DNA of 64,000 nucleotides, taken from the NCBI GenBank assembly GCA_022818135.1, contig JAFMSR010000013.1:30314119-30378118 (forward strand). The letters run 5' to 3'. Below are positions 22,790 through 33,480 of the stretch, one piece after another. Origin of the DNA: Saxidomus purpurata. Lineage: Eukaryota > Mollusca > Bivalvia > Venerida > Veneridae. The notes beneath the pieces are model-generated. The model ran no database searches, was not told the DNA's origin, and saw only the letters and a program-made list of their open reading frames with translations. Every line of letters starts with the position of its first letter. Position 1 is the first letter of the stretch. A program made the position numbers and the translations under genes.

Positions 22790-24205
22790 AAGTGTTGACA
22801 CTTTTTGCTTATGTTTGGTTGAAGCACTACAGAAATCTAAAAATCCTTCATAAACAGTGTTTTTGTTAAAAAATGACAGACATAGATTGATCAGCATGTA
22901 AACAAACAGCTGTTTTTAAGGTTGATAGTTCCATGTGCATGACTAGGAATTTCTAAGCACAATAAAAAAAACTTTTCACAGAGTTATCTACTTTTGCTTA
23001 CATCTATGTCATCCAGCTACCATGTATTTCAACTTTCAAATATATCTCATTCTCAAATATATTTATGATAAGGTCAAGTTTCTAAGTCGAAAAAGCCCAT
23101 AACTCAAATGAAATCCATAACAGAGTTAGGGGATCATGATGGTTAAAAAGTATTCCAACTTCCAAAGTAATATCTCAAAGAGTTAAGTACACAAGAGGGC
23201 CAAGATGGCCCTACGTTGTATATCGCTCACCTTGGTACAAGTCCACTTGGAAAATCACTAGACAATGTTATATACCATATAGGTTTTCCTGTATACATCT
23301 TTGTATAACAAATGACCCCCCCCAACCCCACCCTGGGAAAGGCCAATTTTGACACCAGGGGCAAAATGTAAACAAACTTTGAAGATTTCCAATAGCCAAT
23401 GCTACATGCCAAATATCTAAGCTCTAGGCCTTGCTGTTTTAGAGAAGAAGATTTTTAAAGTTTTTCCTATATAAGCCTATGCAAACTAAGTGACCACCTG
23501 CTTGGGGTCAATTTTTACCTGGAGGTCATAATTTGAACAATCTTGGTAGAGGTCCACTAGACAATGTTACATGCCAAGTATCTAAGCCTTAGGCCTTGTG
23601 GTTTCAGAGAAGAAGATTTTCAAAGTTTTTCCTATTTGTTGCCATAGCAACCTGAGTTCTGCATGGAATGGAATTCTTTGAACAACTTTGATAGAGCTTC
23701 ATGCAAGGTACATCCCTGCAAAGTTTCATCAACATTGGCCCAGTGGTTTCAGAGGAGACAGAATGCAATCCTAATAGCTCAGTCTGGCACAAAGCTAAAA
23801 AGTGGACTGGTACTTAACCAAGATTCTAAGTCGTAAAGGGCCTTAATTTCCTTGACAAGAGTCATCTTCTCTTGCTTACAGATGAGGGTCATGATGCAAA
23901 CAAGACTAGTGTTCCAAGTTTCACAGCAAATTCAGCAAAAGCTCAAAGGGTTAAGTGAGTAAGTGGATTTTACCTAGACTCAATGTATTTTCTAAATAAA
24001 ACAGAGCCATAATTCTGACATAAGTCTTGACTGGCTTATGTCTGTTGAAGGATGGTGAATAAGTATTGTAAGTTTCAAAGCAATATCTCTACTGGTTTTG
24101 AAATAAAATGGGAAGGTATAAAAAAACTTAACTAAGCTGTGATGCAAGCACTGACGCAAGTAGGATATTTACCCTTTTCTTCGAAATCTCAAGCTAAAAA
24201 TGAGA
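22790..24205 (+). repeat. AACAAGAGCTGTC-family element, interrupted copy
   Basis: The body (TGACTAGGAATTTCTAAGCA, AGTTTCTAAGTCGAAAAAG, AATATCTCAAAGAGTTAAGT, AAAAGTGGACTGGTAC, CTTAACCAAGATTCTAAGTC) and the 3' end (GACGCAAGTAGGATA... CTCAAGCTAAAAA) align with the intact copy at 60580-61545. The 5' end is decayed. It is split by the nested repeat at 23190-23790. Confidence 0.65.
23190..23790 (+). repeat. ACAAGAGGGCC / ATATCGCTCACC family, copy 2 (nested)
   Basis: Begins ACAAGAGGGCCAAGATGGCC, TATCGCTCACCTTGGTACAAG and ends after GGCCCAGTGGTTTCAGAGGAGA. Modules include GTTGCCATAGCAACCTGAG. The flanking halves are continuous in the intact outer element at 60580-61545, so this one inserted later. 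Confidence 0.7.
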
Positions 24206-24304
24206 ACATAATAACCCTTAAGGCAAAATGAAGATTATGCTGTAACACAGCTAGTCTTCTGACAACAACGTCTACTGTTTGAAAATTCTGGTATTCACAA
24301 AAAC

Positions 24305-24810
24305 CTACTTGAAAATACTGTGACCAATCAAGTTTGGTAAATACGCAATATAAAAAGCACCATTCAAAGTCATAAAAAAGACTTTGTCATAGATGCTAGT
24401 GACTGGACAAACAAGATGTTCATTGGTTTCTTCAACGCGAATAATATGGCGGGGTCCTTCTTCACAAATGAAACTAGCAGGATGAATGCCGAGTTTTTTT
24501 CCACATGCAAACACTGAGCTATCATTTGTATTCACAATAAAATATGCTATTTTAAGTAAATCACCATTTTCACAAAGAAGCACATAGCACACATGCTTTT
24601 TCATTTGTTTATACTGAGAAGAATATAACTTTGTATTGTGAACCTTGACCCGAAGAGCTTTTTTGAACAGAGAAATGTTTTCACACTCTGTGTCATGTAA
24701 AATCAACTCCCTTTCTTCTTCTGAAACATGTGAGGTTTCCGACAGGTTGTATGACACTTTCATCAGAAACAGGCCCATTGAGAATCTTCAATTTCTTTAA
24801 AAAAAGAATA
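24305..24810 (-). pseudogene. CACTA transposase, C-terminal fragment
   Basis: The frame reads LYSSQYKQMKKHVCYVLLCE and then KIAYFIV..., a pattern I associate with the end of EnSpm-like proteins, and stops at 24305. A stop lies in frame just upstream of the ATG at 24778, so the join to the fragment beyond the hAT insertion is not open. Confidence 0.65.
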
Positions 24811-24818
24811 AACTGGAC

Positions 24819-26176
24819 CAGGGATCAGGAAAACCGAAAATTTGCCGGTCTGGACCGATTTTCAACTTGCTGGACCGATTCACGTCACCAAAAGTTGCTT
24901 AAAAATCGGTCCGAGATTTCAAAAAAAAAAGTCATAAAATCGCTTAAATATGACAAAAGGAGTTGCTTGTGTAATTACACATAGCATCTGTGTTATTAGC
25001 ACCTATCTAATACCCCAATAAACGTGTCATGTTAATAACCCGCGGCGGTCTTTACCTAATTGGTCCAACACACCAGTTCTACAATACCTCGGGTGTCGCT
25101 ATCACGTTATTGATTAAAGGATTTTATTAATGTGTTTGCAGCTCCGATTGACTCTATGCCGGACCGATTGTCTTTAGGCCGCTAATCATTACCTACACTT
25201 TGCCAACATTATTGGTCATAATGGTTTAATTAAAAACGATTCGGTCCACGTGCACTTTTGACCGGTAAGAAAACAGTTGAAAGAAATTATTAAAAGATAA
25301 AACCCAAGAGTTAATTTTTATTACTCAAATAGTGCCGGCTATATAATGTATCATGTTCGGGCATTCAATGCCTTTCGATTTATTGTTGAAGTGGCACAAC
25401 GCCACATATTTGCGATGTTCAAAAAATCAAATGACCGAAATGGCAAACCGGCTTATGATAATCGGGAGAATAATAACGAAACAAATAACCGGACCGGCAA
25501 CCGGTAGTAAATGCTTCCGAAAGTCGGAAGGGGAAGCCGAAAGACAATGTTAATCGGTCTGGCAACCCGAGGCATAAAAAAAATATTCAAAACGAAACCA
25601 GACGACAAAAATTATATTGCCTATACCTGACACATGGATTATTACAAAACTTTGTGGGGGTGACTTTGAACGTAATCAGTTCTAAACAAAATTGAACACA
25701 CTTTCAATGATAAAATCGCATGGAAATTATCATATTTATTTATAAAAACTGGCTCGATATTTTTCTTATTACTTAGAAATTCCGTTTCTTATTCCTTTAT
25801 GGTGAAAATTATGTAAAGTTTATCCCTTAGAAAATGGAATGCTCCACGTGAATGGCGCATTTATTTTATCGACTCGTGAGATTTACTAATCAATAATGAA
25901 AGAAGATAAACATTTTCGTTTTTGGGAACATTTTGGAATCCAAAGGAGGAAACTAAATACTTTAACCGTTCCATGATCATGCACAACAATGGAAAGATGG
26001 TTGAAAAATATATAAATCACGTACAAATTTTTCATTTTTTTCTTTTTTTTTTTTTTTTTTTTTTTTTTTTACGTTTTTGTAACTTTTTTTTCGGGGGGGG
26101 GGGTGGGGGTGGGGGTTTGACGATGTTCCCTCGACGTGTCCGGACCGACTGAGATTTCAAAATTTCCTGATCCCTG
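24819..26176. mobile_element. Non-autonomous hAT-type element inserted in the CACTA transposase
   Basis: Terminal inverted repeats CAGGGATCAGGAAA (24819) and TTTCCTGATCCCTG (ending 26176). Exact 8-bp target duplication AACTGGAC at 24811-24818 and 26177-26184. An 8-bp duplication and CAGGG ends are hallmarks of hAT transposons. Its 1358 bp have no transposase frame, but hold a T run (about 26041-26070) and a G-rich run (26093-26117). It also contains several GGACCGATT words near both ends, possible sub-terminal binding repeats. Confidence 0.92.
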
Positions 26177-26184
26177 AACTGGAC

Positions 26185-26581
26185 CATGCGCTAGACTGTC
26201 CAATTTTACACTGCTTGCCATTAATTGCAGTTCTCGAGTATGTAATATCTGCATGGTTACATGAACTGATTGCAACAGTGCAGCATTCCAGTCTTCAAAT
26301 GAGAAGCAGCTCCATGCCGAAATTGGAACCCATAAACGAGCATAAAACACTAAATGAGCACCTATATTGTGTACATTGAGACCACAAGATCCGCCCCCAT
26401 ACAAGTTGGCAAAATCTTTGCAGAAAAGATCAAGGAATTTCTCTGCATTGATCAAATCTTCTTCTTTGATGTTGTTTCTAAGAAGTATATGTATGCTTTC
26501 AGACAGTAGTGCCAAATTATTTAAATAAACAGGTTCAAGAAAGTCTTTTAAGCATGGAACAGCGTAGAAAAGCAGCCACAA
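26185..26581 (-). pseudogene. CACTA transposase, fragment between the LINE and hAT insertions
   Basis: Reads LWLLFYAVPCLKDFLEP, then LFCKDFANLYGGGSCGLNVH and WVPISAWSCFSFEDWNAAL, the conserved late region of EnSpm-type transposases as I know it. The frame is open from 26581 down to the hAT insertion, where the natural reading ends at HGPV. Confidence 0.8.
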
Positions 26582-26584
26582 TAT

Positions 26585-27418
26585 CTAAATGTAATAAGCG
26601 ACAGTTAATACAGATTTGCCCTAGCGAGATTCAGAACCTCATCCCACGATCTTCATATAGAAGCTGGCCGTTACACTAATACCCCTAGACATCAAAGGGT
26701 CTGTTTGTCATGCAGTATGAATTTACCGGAAACTGAATATCATTTTCTTCTAGTTTGCCCAAAATATCGCGAGTTAAGTCAAAAAAACACTTTAAAACTT
26801 ATTATTGTAACTGGCCAAATATTCTGAAATTTGAACAGCTTCTGTCATCCAAATCTAAAAGTCTTATTTTCAGTTTGTCAAAATACATATACTTCGCTAT
26901 GAAATTGAGAATTTCATAGAGTTATACACACTTTCACAGATAGACTATACCGTACATTAGTGAAATGCACAAATAATGTAACAAGTCATGTCATTTTTCT
27001 TATTATGAAATACTCTGTTGCGATATATGCATTGGTTGCGAATTCTTGTCATCTCTTTAGAATACACATGGCTCGATTAAAGGGAGGCTAACTACCAAAA
27101 AACCCAAGCTTACCAATAACTGGATTATCTCCCATCAAATAGACGATAAGTGTACCGGTATATGTACCTCTCTATCGCATACAAACTTAAAACGTTAAAA
27201 AGCCTTAGTACCGAAAAGACGACAAGCTTTCGTTATATTTTAATGAATATAACAACTTAACACACTTTATACTTTAAACTGCTCTTTTGCAAAACTTGTC
27301 TTACTATATATCTATACCACTTTATTTGTTATTATGATGTACTTTGTATAGGTTAAAAGCATTGTAATTATGCTTAATACCGAATAAACTTTGGAATTGG
27401 AATTGGAATTGGATTGAA
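26585..27418 (+). mobile_element. 5'-truncated LINE 3' end inserted in the CACTA transposase
   Basis: The plus strand reads GRYTNTPRHQRVCLSCSMNL then PETEYHFLLVCPKYREL, the C-x2-C...H...C knuckle near the end of many non-LTR reverse transcriptases. Frames then break (…YCNWPNILKFEQLL…SKYIYFAMKLRI in a shifted frame). The 3' end has AATAAAC followed by a TTGGAA repeat tail (27390-27415), after which transposase sequence resumes. It is an old, dead copy. No clear target duplication was found. Confidence 0.8.
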
Positions 27419-27419
27419 A

Positions 27420-27581
27420 TTCAGTTGCTTTGAAATTACCATAGTGTTTTTGTAAGTCGCGAGGCATACGTTCAATGTAATCAGGTGGTGAAATACTCTG
27501 CAGTCTGTCCGATATCTGTGTTAGATGCTTACCAACAAAGTATGGACTTTTATTGTTAACTGGTGAAAAAAACTTGTACAT
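27420..27581 (-). pseudogene. CACTA transposase fragment (YFVGKHL region)
   Basis: Reads MYKFFSPVNNKSPYFVGKHL then TQISDRLQSISPPDYIERMP and ends KATEF at the LINE tail. The serine/asparagine repeat after that is the LINE tail in translation. A stop separates it from the next fragment upstream. Confidence 0.75.
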
Positions 27582-27586
27582 TAAAG

Positions 27587-27960
27587 TTAAGTTACTCCTG
27601 GTAATACAGCGTGCATGTAGTCAGGCACAATTCCTAGTACTATGTCAAACCATGGCATACTTGCAAGCCCGCATGGACCACAAATTCCTTTTAATCGATT
27701 CCTGGTTGTTGCATTTGGCCCCTTTTCATATTTTACATCATCAGAATCACGTAATGTAGGCCTTTCAGCTGATGCTCTGTATGGGTAAGATCTTGCATAG
27801 CCTTTGCCCTGATTGACAGTGACACCTTGCTCCTCACATGTACTACAGCCAAACTGACCATTGTGCATAGTCATATTAAGTACATAAGATTTCGCTTGAA
27901 GGTCCATAGTTGCAAGAAACACACCAAATTAACTTAACTGCTGTTGGATAAGGACATCCT
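27587..27960 (-). pseudogene. CACTA transposase fragment (VPDYMHAVLPGV region)
   Basis: Contains MDLQAKSYVLNMTMHNGQFG, CSTCEEQG and GIVPDYMHAVLPGVT. The C-x2-C and the DYMHAVL box are typical of the EnSpm catalytic core as I know it. A frameshift near 27922 separates it from NLAGCPYPTAVKLI immediately upstream. Confidence 0.8.
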
Positions 27961-27977
27961 GCCAAATTTACTGTAAA

Positions 27978-28413
27978 TCAATCATTGTAAAGTCTGCACA
28001 TCTCTTCCCCTATAGCTGACATATATTGAATGAATGGTGGTTTATTTTTCCCTTGCCAAATTGCAGCAAGAATCATATTTTCTCTGGCAAACCTACTTGA
28101 CGGTGGTAACTCATTAATAGCCAGACATACTGGCCACAGTTTAACGTTTGAAGAACTATACAAAGGAATTCCATCAGTGTTCAATATTGCACTTATTGCC
28201 ATTTCACTGTTTAAAAATTGACCAGGCTTACAAAACTGACGATACAGACTTCCATCCGTAATATCTTCCAAAGTTTGTGGTGGTGTCTGAGAAACTTTAG
28301 ACTTTGTGTTTTGTACCATATCCCAGATTCCCTTTCTCTCCAAAATATATTTTATTTGTTTAGATATATCTGCAAGAATAAACTGGCATCTAGGTTCACG
28401 ACCCTTTAAAATT
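27978..28413 (-). pseudogene. CACTA transposase fragment (INELPPSSRFARENM region)
   Basis: The frame starts after a TAA near 28414 with ILKGREPRCQFILADISKQI, continues through LEDITDGSLYRQF and LNTDGIPLYSSSNVKLWPVC to LAINELPPSSRFARENMILA, and ends at a TGA (27978). Confidence 0.8.
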
Positions 28414-28419
28414 TAATGT

Positions 28420-29161
28420 TGAGAAGACAAAGGTCCTTTGTATTGAAAACCTCCAAATGTATTGCTGCATACAACTTTGTTTGGGTAATCTGGAAAGACA
28501 TTATCACACAAGCTACAGTAGTGTCAGACTTTACATTTGGTGTTACCAGCTAAACTCATCACTTTGTCATAGCTGAGAGTGTCCTCTTTACTAATCTGTG
28601 GACAAAGAGCATTAATAAGTTCAACCAAATGCTTAGTGGCTACACCAGATGCATTATGGCGCAGTACATATGACAGAACACAAATACACTGTAATTCAGT
28701 TGCTGAATACTGCTGGCTAGTACCAGTATCATATGAATGTTGATTACTGTCATGGTAATCAGATTCATTCATACTTGAATTTGAATTTATATCACTTGAA
28801 GATGTTAAGTCACTGTTACTGCAATTGTCTGGTTCACTATCAAGATCTGAAAATGAACTGTCAAATTCTGAACAGGAACTGTCTTCTGCAGAAGCACTGC
28901 TATTGTCAGAGATGCTATTGTCAGAGATGCAGCTGTTTAAATTATTAGTTAGCTCTTTGTGCCATGATACATCTGAGGCATCACTAAGATGATGTTCAGA
29001 TGAACAAGCTTGACTGCCAACTTCAGCATGTTCCAAGAAAAATGATGAATTTTCTTCTGTATGTGATTCATTCAGGTGTAAAGTATCATGCATCTGAAGA
29101 CGTCTTCGTTTAGTATGCTCTGGGACTGGTATTGATGGGTCATCAGCATACTGTTTGTATA
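28420..29161 (-). pseudogene. CACTA transposase N-terminal acidic exon
   Basis: Open from about 29161: YKQYADDPSIPVPEHTKRRR, then a serine/aspartate-rich stretch and LQCICVLSYVLRHNASGVAT. A TGA at 28524-28526 interrupts it just before HYCSLCDNVFPDYPNKVVC, a C-x2-C motif in the same frame. An acceptor (AAAAAGAG just upstream of 29161) makes a phase-1 join to the exon at 29738-29876. Confidence 0.7.
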
Positions 29162-29737
29162 CTCTTTTTAATGGACATGTAAAAAAATCAGTTTAAATAA
29201 AAAATTTGTAGTAAAAAATTTATGTTGAAAGCATCATTATCATCAATTTTCTGCATTTTTCAAGTACAGTACTTTTTTTAGGTACTCAGGGTAATGCATT
29301 TAGACAATTAAGCATATGGTACATGTAAAAGTTACATTCTTTAAATAGTCACCTATAGTGTTGTGCATCACCCTAGTACATGTATAAGATTTCTGTTTTC
29401 CATTTTTTGGGGGAAATTGTTATCAATCATTTTTATCAAATTTCATACAGTTTAGGAGAAAAAGATCAGACATTTAAAACATATACACAAGTAAAAAAGT
29501 GAAAGAGCCTTTGGACTCTGAAAAAATTGTCGGAGACAAGTTGCCTGCAACACACACAATTTGGCCTGGTACCAATCATTCCGGCTTTATCAAAATCTAG
29601 CCAGCATTGTATGGACTAGCGAAAGGAGAGACTGGTGGACACAAAGTGACAGACAGCATGGGCAAAACCAATATGTTTCCCCAAAAAGGTAGCAATTACC
29701 TGCTTATAGTAGTGTTAAAATTTTATTAATTACTTAC

Positions 29738-29876
29738 TTTTGTCATGTTTATTTATAAGGTGAGTGAAGACCCTTTGTTTCGTACTTAGAATCTCATTGC
29801 AAACTTTGCAGCAAAACTTCGGTTTTCCTTCAACTATCACAACACTGTAATAATTTTCCTTTGAAATGTCAGCCAT
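29738..29876 (-). CDS. First exon of the CACTA transposase gene (zinc finger)
   Basis: ATG at 29876 opens MADISKENYYSVVIVEGKPK followed by FCCKVCNEILSTKQRVFTHL and INKHDK, a C2H2-like finger (C-x2-C-x12-H-x4-H) of the BED/C2H2 type often found at transposase N-termini. It ends at a perfect donor GTAAGT in phase 1. It is 46 codons, open and free of lesions. Intron 29737-29162. Confidence 0.65.
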
Positions 29877-29879
29877 TTT

Positions 29880-30390
29880 CTGAAAATGAAAGCATACAAT
29901 ACGTCATGTAATTGTATAAAATTAAAACAGAGTGAAACATCAATGATCACATTTTAGGTAACAGCTCTTAATTGTTTTTTGCACTATCCAGTATTTAAAT
30001 AATCAAACAATGCAATTAAGTTGTAAATTTCATCATAAAAAAGTTTTAAACTATGTCTTTTATAGAACAGTTTTAAAGATCAAGGTATTTTTAGCTTGAA
30101 ATAAATAAGGAAACAAGTTATCATGCAGTGATATTTGGCTAAAAGATATAATCAAACAATGTCCTGTGAAAACCTGAGGCCATTGGTCTTTTAAATTCTA
30201 GAAGTTTACAGGGACAACATTTGGTACCACCAACTGTTTGTGTACTAGCATGCTACTTAGCAATGTATTATAGTCATGAGAGTCGAGCATGTGCTTTTAC
30301 TTTAGTAAACAACAATGAAATTCAGCAAAATTTTTTTTAATGTTAACGATTATGTCGCTGTAATAACATAGCAGTTCTTTCAATAATATA
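29880..30390. other. Probable 5' flank of the CACTA element, no gene
   Basis: AT rich without conserved frames. The terminal CACTA motif of the element could not be placed. Confidence 0.3.
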
Positions 30391-30392
30391 AT

Positions 30393-30524
30393 GTTATTAA
30401 TCAAGTGATTTCATATTGGCCTTGTTATTTGTCCGAGGGTGGTCGTATTGGCCCAAGGCCGAGGGCCAATACGACTGCCCGAGGACAAATAACAAGGCCA
30501 ATATGAAATCACTTGATTAATGAT
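30393..30524. mobile_element. Near-perfect 130-bp palindrome
   Basis: TTAATCAAGTGATTTCATATTGGCC (start 30398) is followed by TTGTTATTTGTCC and GTCGTATTGGCCC. After a 10-base centre the exact complement follows: GGGCCAATACGAC, GGACAAATAAC, AAGGCCAATATGAAATCAC, ending TTGATTAA at 30520. Only about three positions per arm mismatch. The transcript or single strand would form a hairpin of nearly 60 bp. Probably a MITE-type element. Confidence 0.8.
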
Positions 30525-30530
30525 AATTTT

Positions 30531-31171
30531 ATTATTCAACTTTACAATATTGGCTAAATAAACAAGAATGTTAAGAGAATCTAACATGTTCATGAGTTGT
30601 GGATAAGGAAATCCCAACCAAGGGTTGAGATAAGTCACAAAAATGAGGCTCTGCCGAGTTTTTTTGGACGTATCTCAACCCGAGGGTGAGATTTCCTTAT
30701 CCACAACTCAATGGACATGGTAGATTTATTTTCTCACCGTTTGAATCGCATTTTCACACAAGTAAGAAGAAATAAATATACAGGAGGGGGATGAAAAAAT
30801 GAAAATCAACTTTTTCTCGAATTTTACTTCAAAACTGTTATAGACGGATAGAAAATGATTTAACTAAGAAAATGAATACCCATAACCCTATGTTTATTTC
30901 AAAAATAAAAATTTTACAGTCATTTTTCGATATCAGCATGAGTCTAAAAACAAAATGACGTCATTTAAAAATCTAACGGAAGTGACTTCTCTGTATTGGC
31001 CCTCTCTTTTAAACCAATCAGAATGCTTGAATTCCATATTGGCCCTGCTTTTCTCGTATTGGCCCTGCTTTTCTCATATTGGCTCAGTTATGCTTTATAT
31101 TAGCTCTACCTGTTTCATATCATGTGTGCAACTGATCAAATACAGTGTGTAATATTGTAAAGTTGAATAAT
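30531..31171. mobile_element. 641-bp MITE-like element with 21-bp inverted ends
   Basis: ATTATTCAACTTTACAATAT (30531) is inverted at the right end (31151-31171). An internal hairpin pairs GAGTTGTGGATAAGGAAATC (30594) with GATTTCCTTATCCACAACTC (30690). The right third repeats CATATTGGC(C/T)C units (about 31039-31085) and carries TGACGTCA (30957) and CCAATCAGAAT (31015). No coding capacity. Confidence 0.75.
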
Positions 31172-31980
31172 AATACATGAAATAACATTACCACATATGG
31201 ATTTTCCGTAGTTACAAGTATAATTGTCCATGTTTGTTGTTTTTGAAAAGTCATATTAAATGTGAAAAGGTGTAACGATGCTAAATTTAGAATATTCAAT
31301 TTAGACACTTTTGGTTTTAAACAGACTGAGTACATCTTCCGCCCAAGATAAAATGTCACCCCGATCAAGCTAAACGGATAAACAATAAAAAAGTACAATT
31401 TTTAAAATAACCTTTTTTCTAAGAAAATTTGCAGGTTAATTTTTTCCACTGAACATCTATAATTAGATATCATCTATACCATTGTATACACCCTGATAAC
31501 AACATTACTTTTTGGTTTTGCAGTTGAGTTGGTAAATTAAAAAAAAAAATTGAAATTTCATTAACAAGATACATGTACTGACATGAAATTTACTTATCCT
31601 TATTTCTTTTTATAATACACTGAAAAAATTAAGTTACGCTTCCTAGCAAAAAAGTTATAAAAAAGGATTGTACTTTTCTATTCTCGACTTCGCACATCTG
31701 GTTACTGATAAATTATTCACATTTGGGAAAAGTGATTCCTCAGCTTTCATTGCTGATCTCTGTGCCTTTGAAAATGTACAATAACCATGAATAACTAAAG
31801 TCTGTCCCACTCAATCGGTAGACTTCGATTAAATTTCGAATATGCACATGACATAAATATTAAATACACCAGCATCACTGGAACATTAATATCTCCAGGC
31901 CACTTTTTCATTTTTTTGATTAACTTGATATTTTAGTCAAAATTTGATTTTTTGTGATTTTCCCTAGCTTTAGCTGTAAA
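31172..31980. other. No gene recognised
   Basis: AT-rich with a 92-codon minus frame lacking recognisable features. Confidence 0.3.
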
Positions 31981-31989
31981 TAGGTTAAT

Positions 31990-32180
31990 AATGACGCGAG
32001 CCGTCGCTGAATCCAATATGGCGGCGCCCCGTACGTCGCTTATCGGGGATAAACTCAAAGTTAGCGACGTTAGTTTTTTATATGACGCTAACGCGTTCTA
32101 CAAAACATTTGCAACGTCTTTTATATGAGCTTTTTCCGGGTTGCTGAAGCCGTCGTGTTGATTACTGAGGAAGAGTAAGG
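31990..32180 (+). promoter_or_regulatory. CpG-rich promoter-like stretch with a YY1-type site and a short ORF
   Basis: CpGs cluster here in contrast to the AT-rich surroundings. CCAATATGGCGGCGCC (32013) matches the YY1 motif, which in animals often overlaps the start region. The ATG inside it (32018) opens 36 codons to a TGA at 32126 (begins MAAPRTSLIGDKLKVSDVSF). A candidate donor AGAGTAAGG lies near 32172. It could be a first exon, an upstream ORF or chance; no downstream exon was linked. Confidence 0.35.
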
Positions 32181-32199
32181 GCTTACATTTTTGCAGTAT

Positions 32200-33270
32200 T
32201 TAACACATTTGTATAACGACAATGATTTTAATCATTTGCCGTGTAATTTAAACACAGGAAATTTAGGTTTAATAAAAGTTACTTAAGCTTCTATATTTAC
32301 CAACAAAGGGATGCCAAATATGCGTTACACTCAAAGCCAATATAAATCAATTTTCAACGGACGATCGTTATGTGACGATAGATGAATACGCAGCCTTGAA
32401 TAAACAATAAAATAGCAACAAACAAAGATTTTCGATCGATTTGCACCACTCGCCCAAATCCTAGAATGAAAGTGTCTGGTTGTCTGACCCCCTGCGCCAA
32501 TACATACATGTAGCCTACGTTCAGATAAGAAAAAGTGTACCGAAAGTTTACACAATAGCCTGTGGCGCGTGCTTCAAAGCACGGCGGGAAACCAATTATA
32601 GAGGGAATGCATGGCGAGCCGACATGTACATCCCGACTTCACGCAACACACTGAATTAATGTTAAATAGATACAATAACTCACTTTGATGATGTTGTGCT
32701 TCTCAAACCGCTTTAGGGAATCGGGTGGGGAGGATGACATGGGAAATTAGAGCTGTCTACTTTAGTACCTACAGTCGTGGTACGCCACGCGTATTTCGGA
32801 TTTGCTATTCTTTGTTTCCGTTTCAATGTAAAATAGGATCAACACCAAATACACTTGAACACAGCATCACGCGTGGAAGAAGAATACATGTATATCAGTC
32901 TCTATGGTGCATCGACGAACCCACAGTTAATTCCTGCCGCTTCTCTCCGGTCATATATTTAATGGGTAATGAATAGCCTGGGTTATCGAGGATGCTATGC
33001 AGAGGTGTCATTCCTTTGCGATCCACCTTCATTAGGGCGGCGATCGAAATAATTCTCCAACTAATATATAGATCTACATGGTAACAGAAATGTGAAACAG
33101 TCAGTTTTACGCTGGTCACTCGGAATGATTTTTCTATCACAATCATGTCGGTAACATGACCGAAACTAAGCTATGATTTTTCATGGGGGAAGGGTGCAAA
33201 TTAAGTCGAGTGATTTCTACATATTTATTTATGCGCGATTTCGACACTTCAGCCATTTCACTGGCACGCT
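32200..33270. other. No gene recognised
   Basis: Frames of 74-83 codons occur on both strands (32331-32555, 32725-32976, 32895-33146) without splice signals or recognisable motifs. Confidence 0.3.
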
Positions 33271-33272
33271 TA

Positions 33273-33480
33273 GGGCGTCCCACAGACATTTATACTCCAA
33301 GAATTCGAGGACGAATTCTAGTTAGGAGGGGATGTATGTAGTAGAGGTATAGAACCTACTTCCTTGCCATTGAGCTAGCTTTTATGGCGAGGTGGTAGAG
33401 GATCCGCGTAGGGTCATACATAGTTGTTAGCATAGCTACGTCGTATAGTAGAGCACTGACGGAATGTTCAGCGCTAATTA
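33273..33480 (+). mobile_element. Possible Ty3-type LTR retrotransposon 3' junction
   Basis: A purine tract AGGAGGGGA (33324-33332) is followed by TGTATGTAGTAGAGG (33333), the arrangement of a polypurine tract and LTR start. It is preceded by TTCGAGGACGAATTCTAG. I remember this junction type from Ty3/gypsy elements of molluscs. The LTR end and a partner LTR are not seen, so it would be a short dead remnant. Confidence 0.3.

Larger units (their letters stand above)
24305..29876 (-). pseudogene. Broken CACTA (EnSpm) transposase
   Basis: Minus-strand pieces in the right order recall metazoan EnSpm/CACTA transposases: a zinc finger exon (29738-29876), an acidic low-complexity region with a C-x2-C motif, SLYRQF...LNTDGIPLYSS... 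INELPPSSRFARENM, MDLQAKSYVLNM...FGCSTCEEQG, VPDYMHAVLPGV, YFVGKHL, then LWLLFYAVPCLK, FANLYGGGSCGLNVHN and WSCFSFEDWNAAL. This order is what I know of the family; no search was run. Stops, frameshifts, a LINE insertion and a hAT insertion divide it, so no active protein is expected. CACTA termini were not located. Confidence 0.85.

Noticed and set aside
32895..33146. 83-codon minus frame
   Set aside because: No recognisable domain and overlaps another frame on the plus strand; nothing links it to the LTR-like junction nearby.
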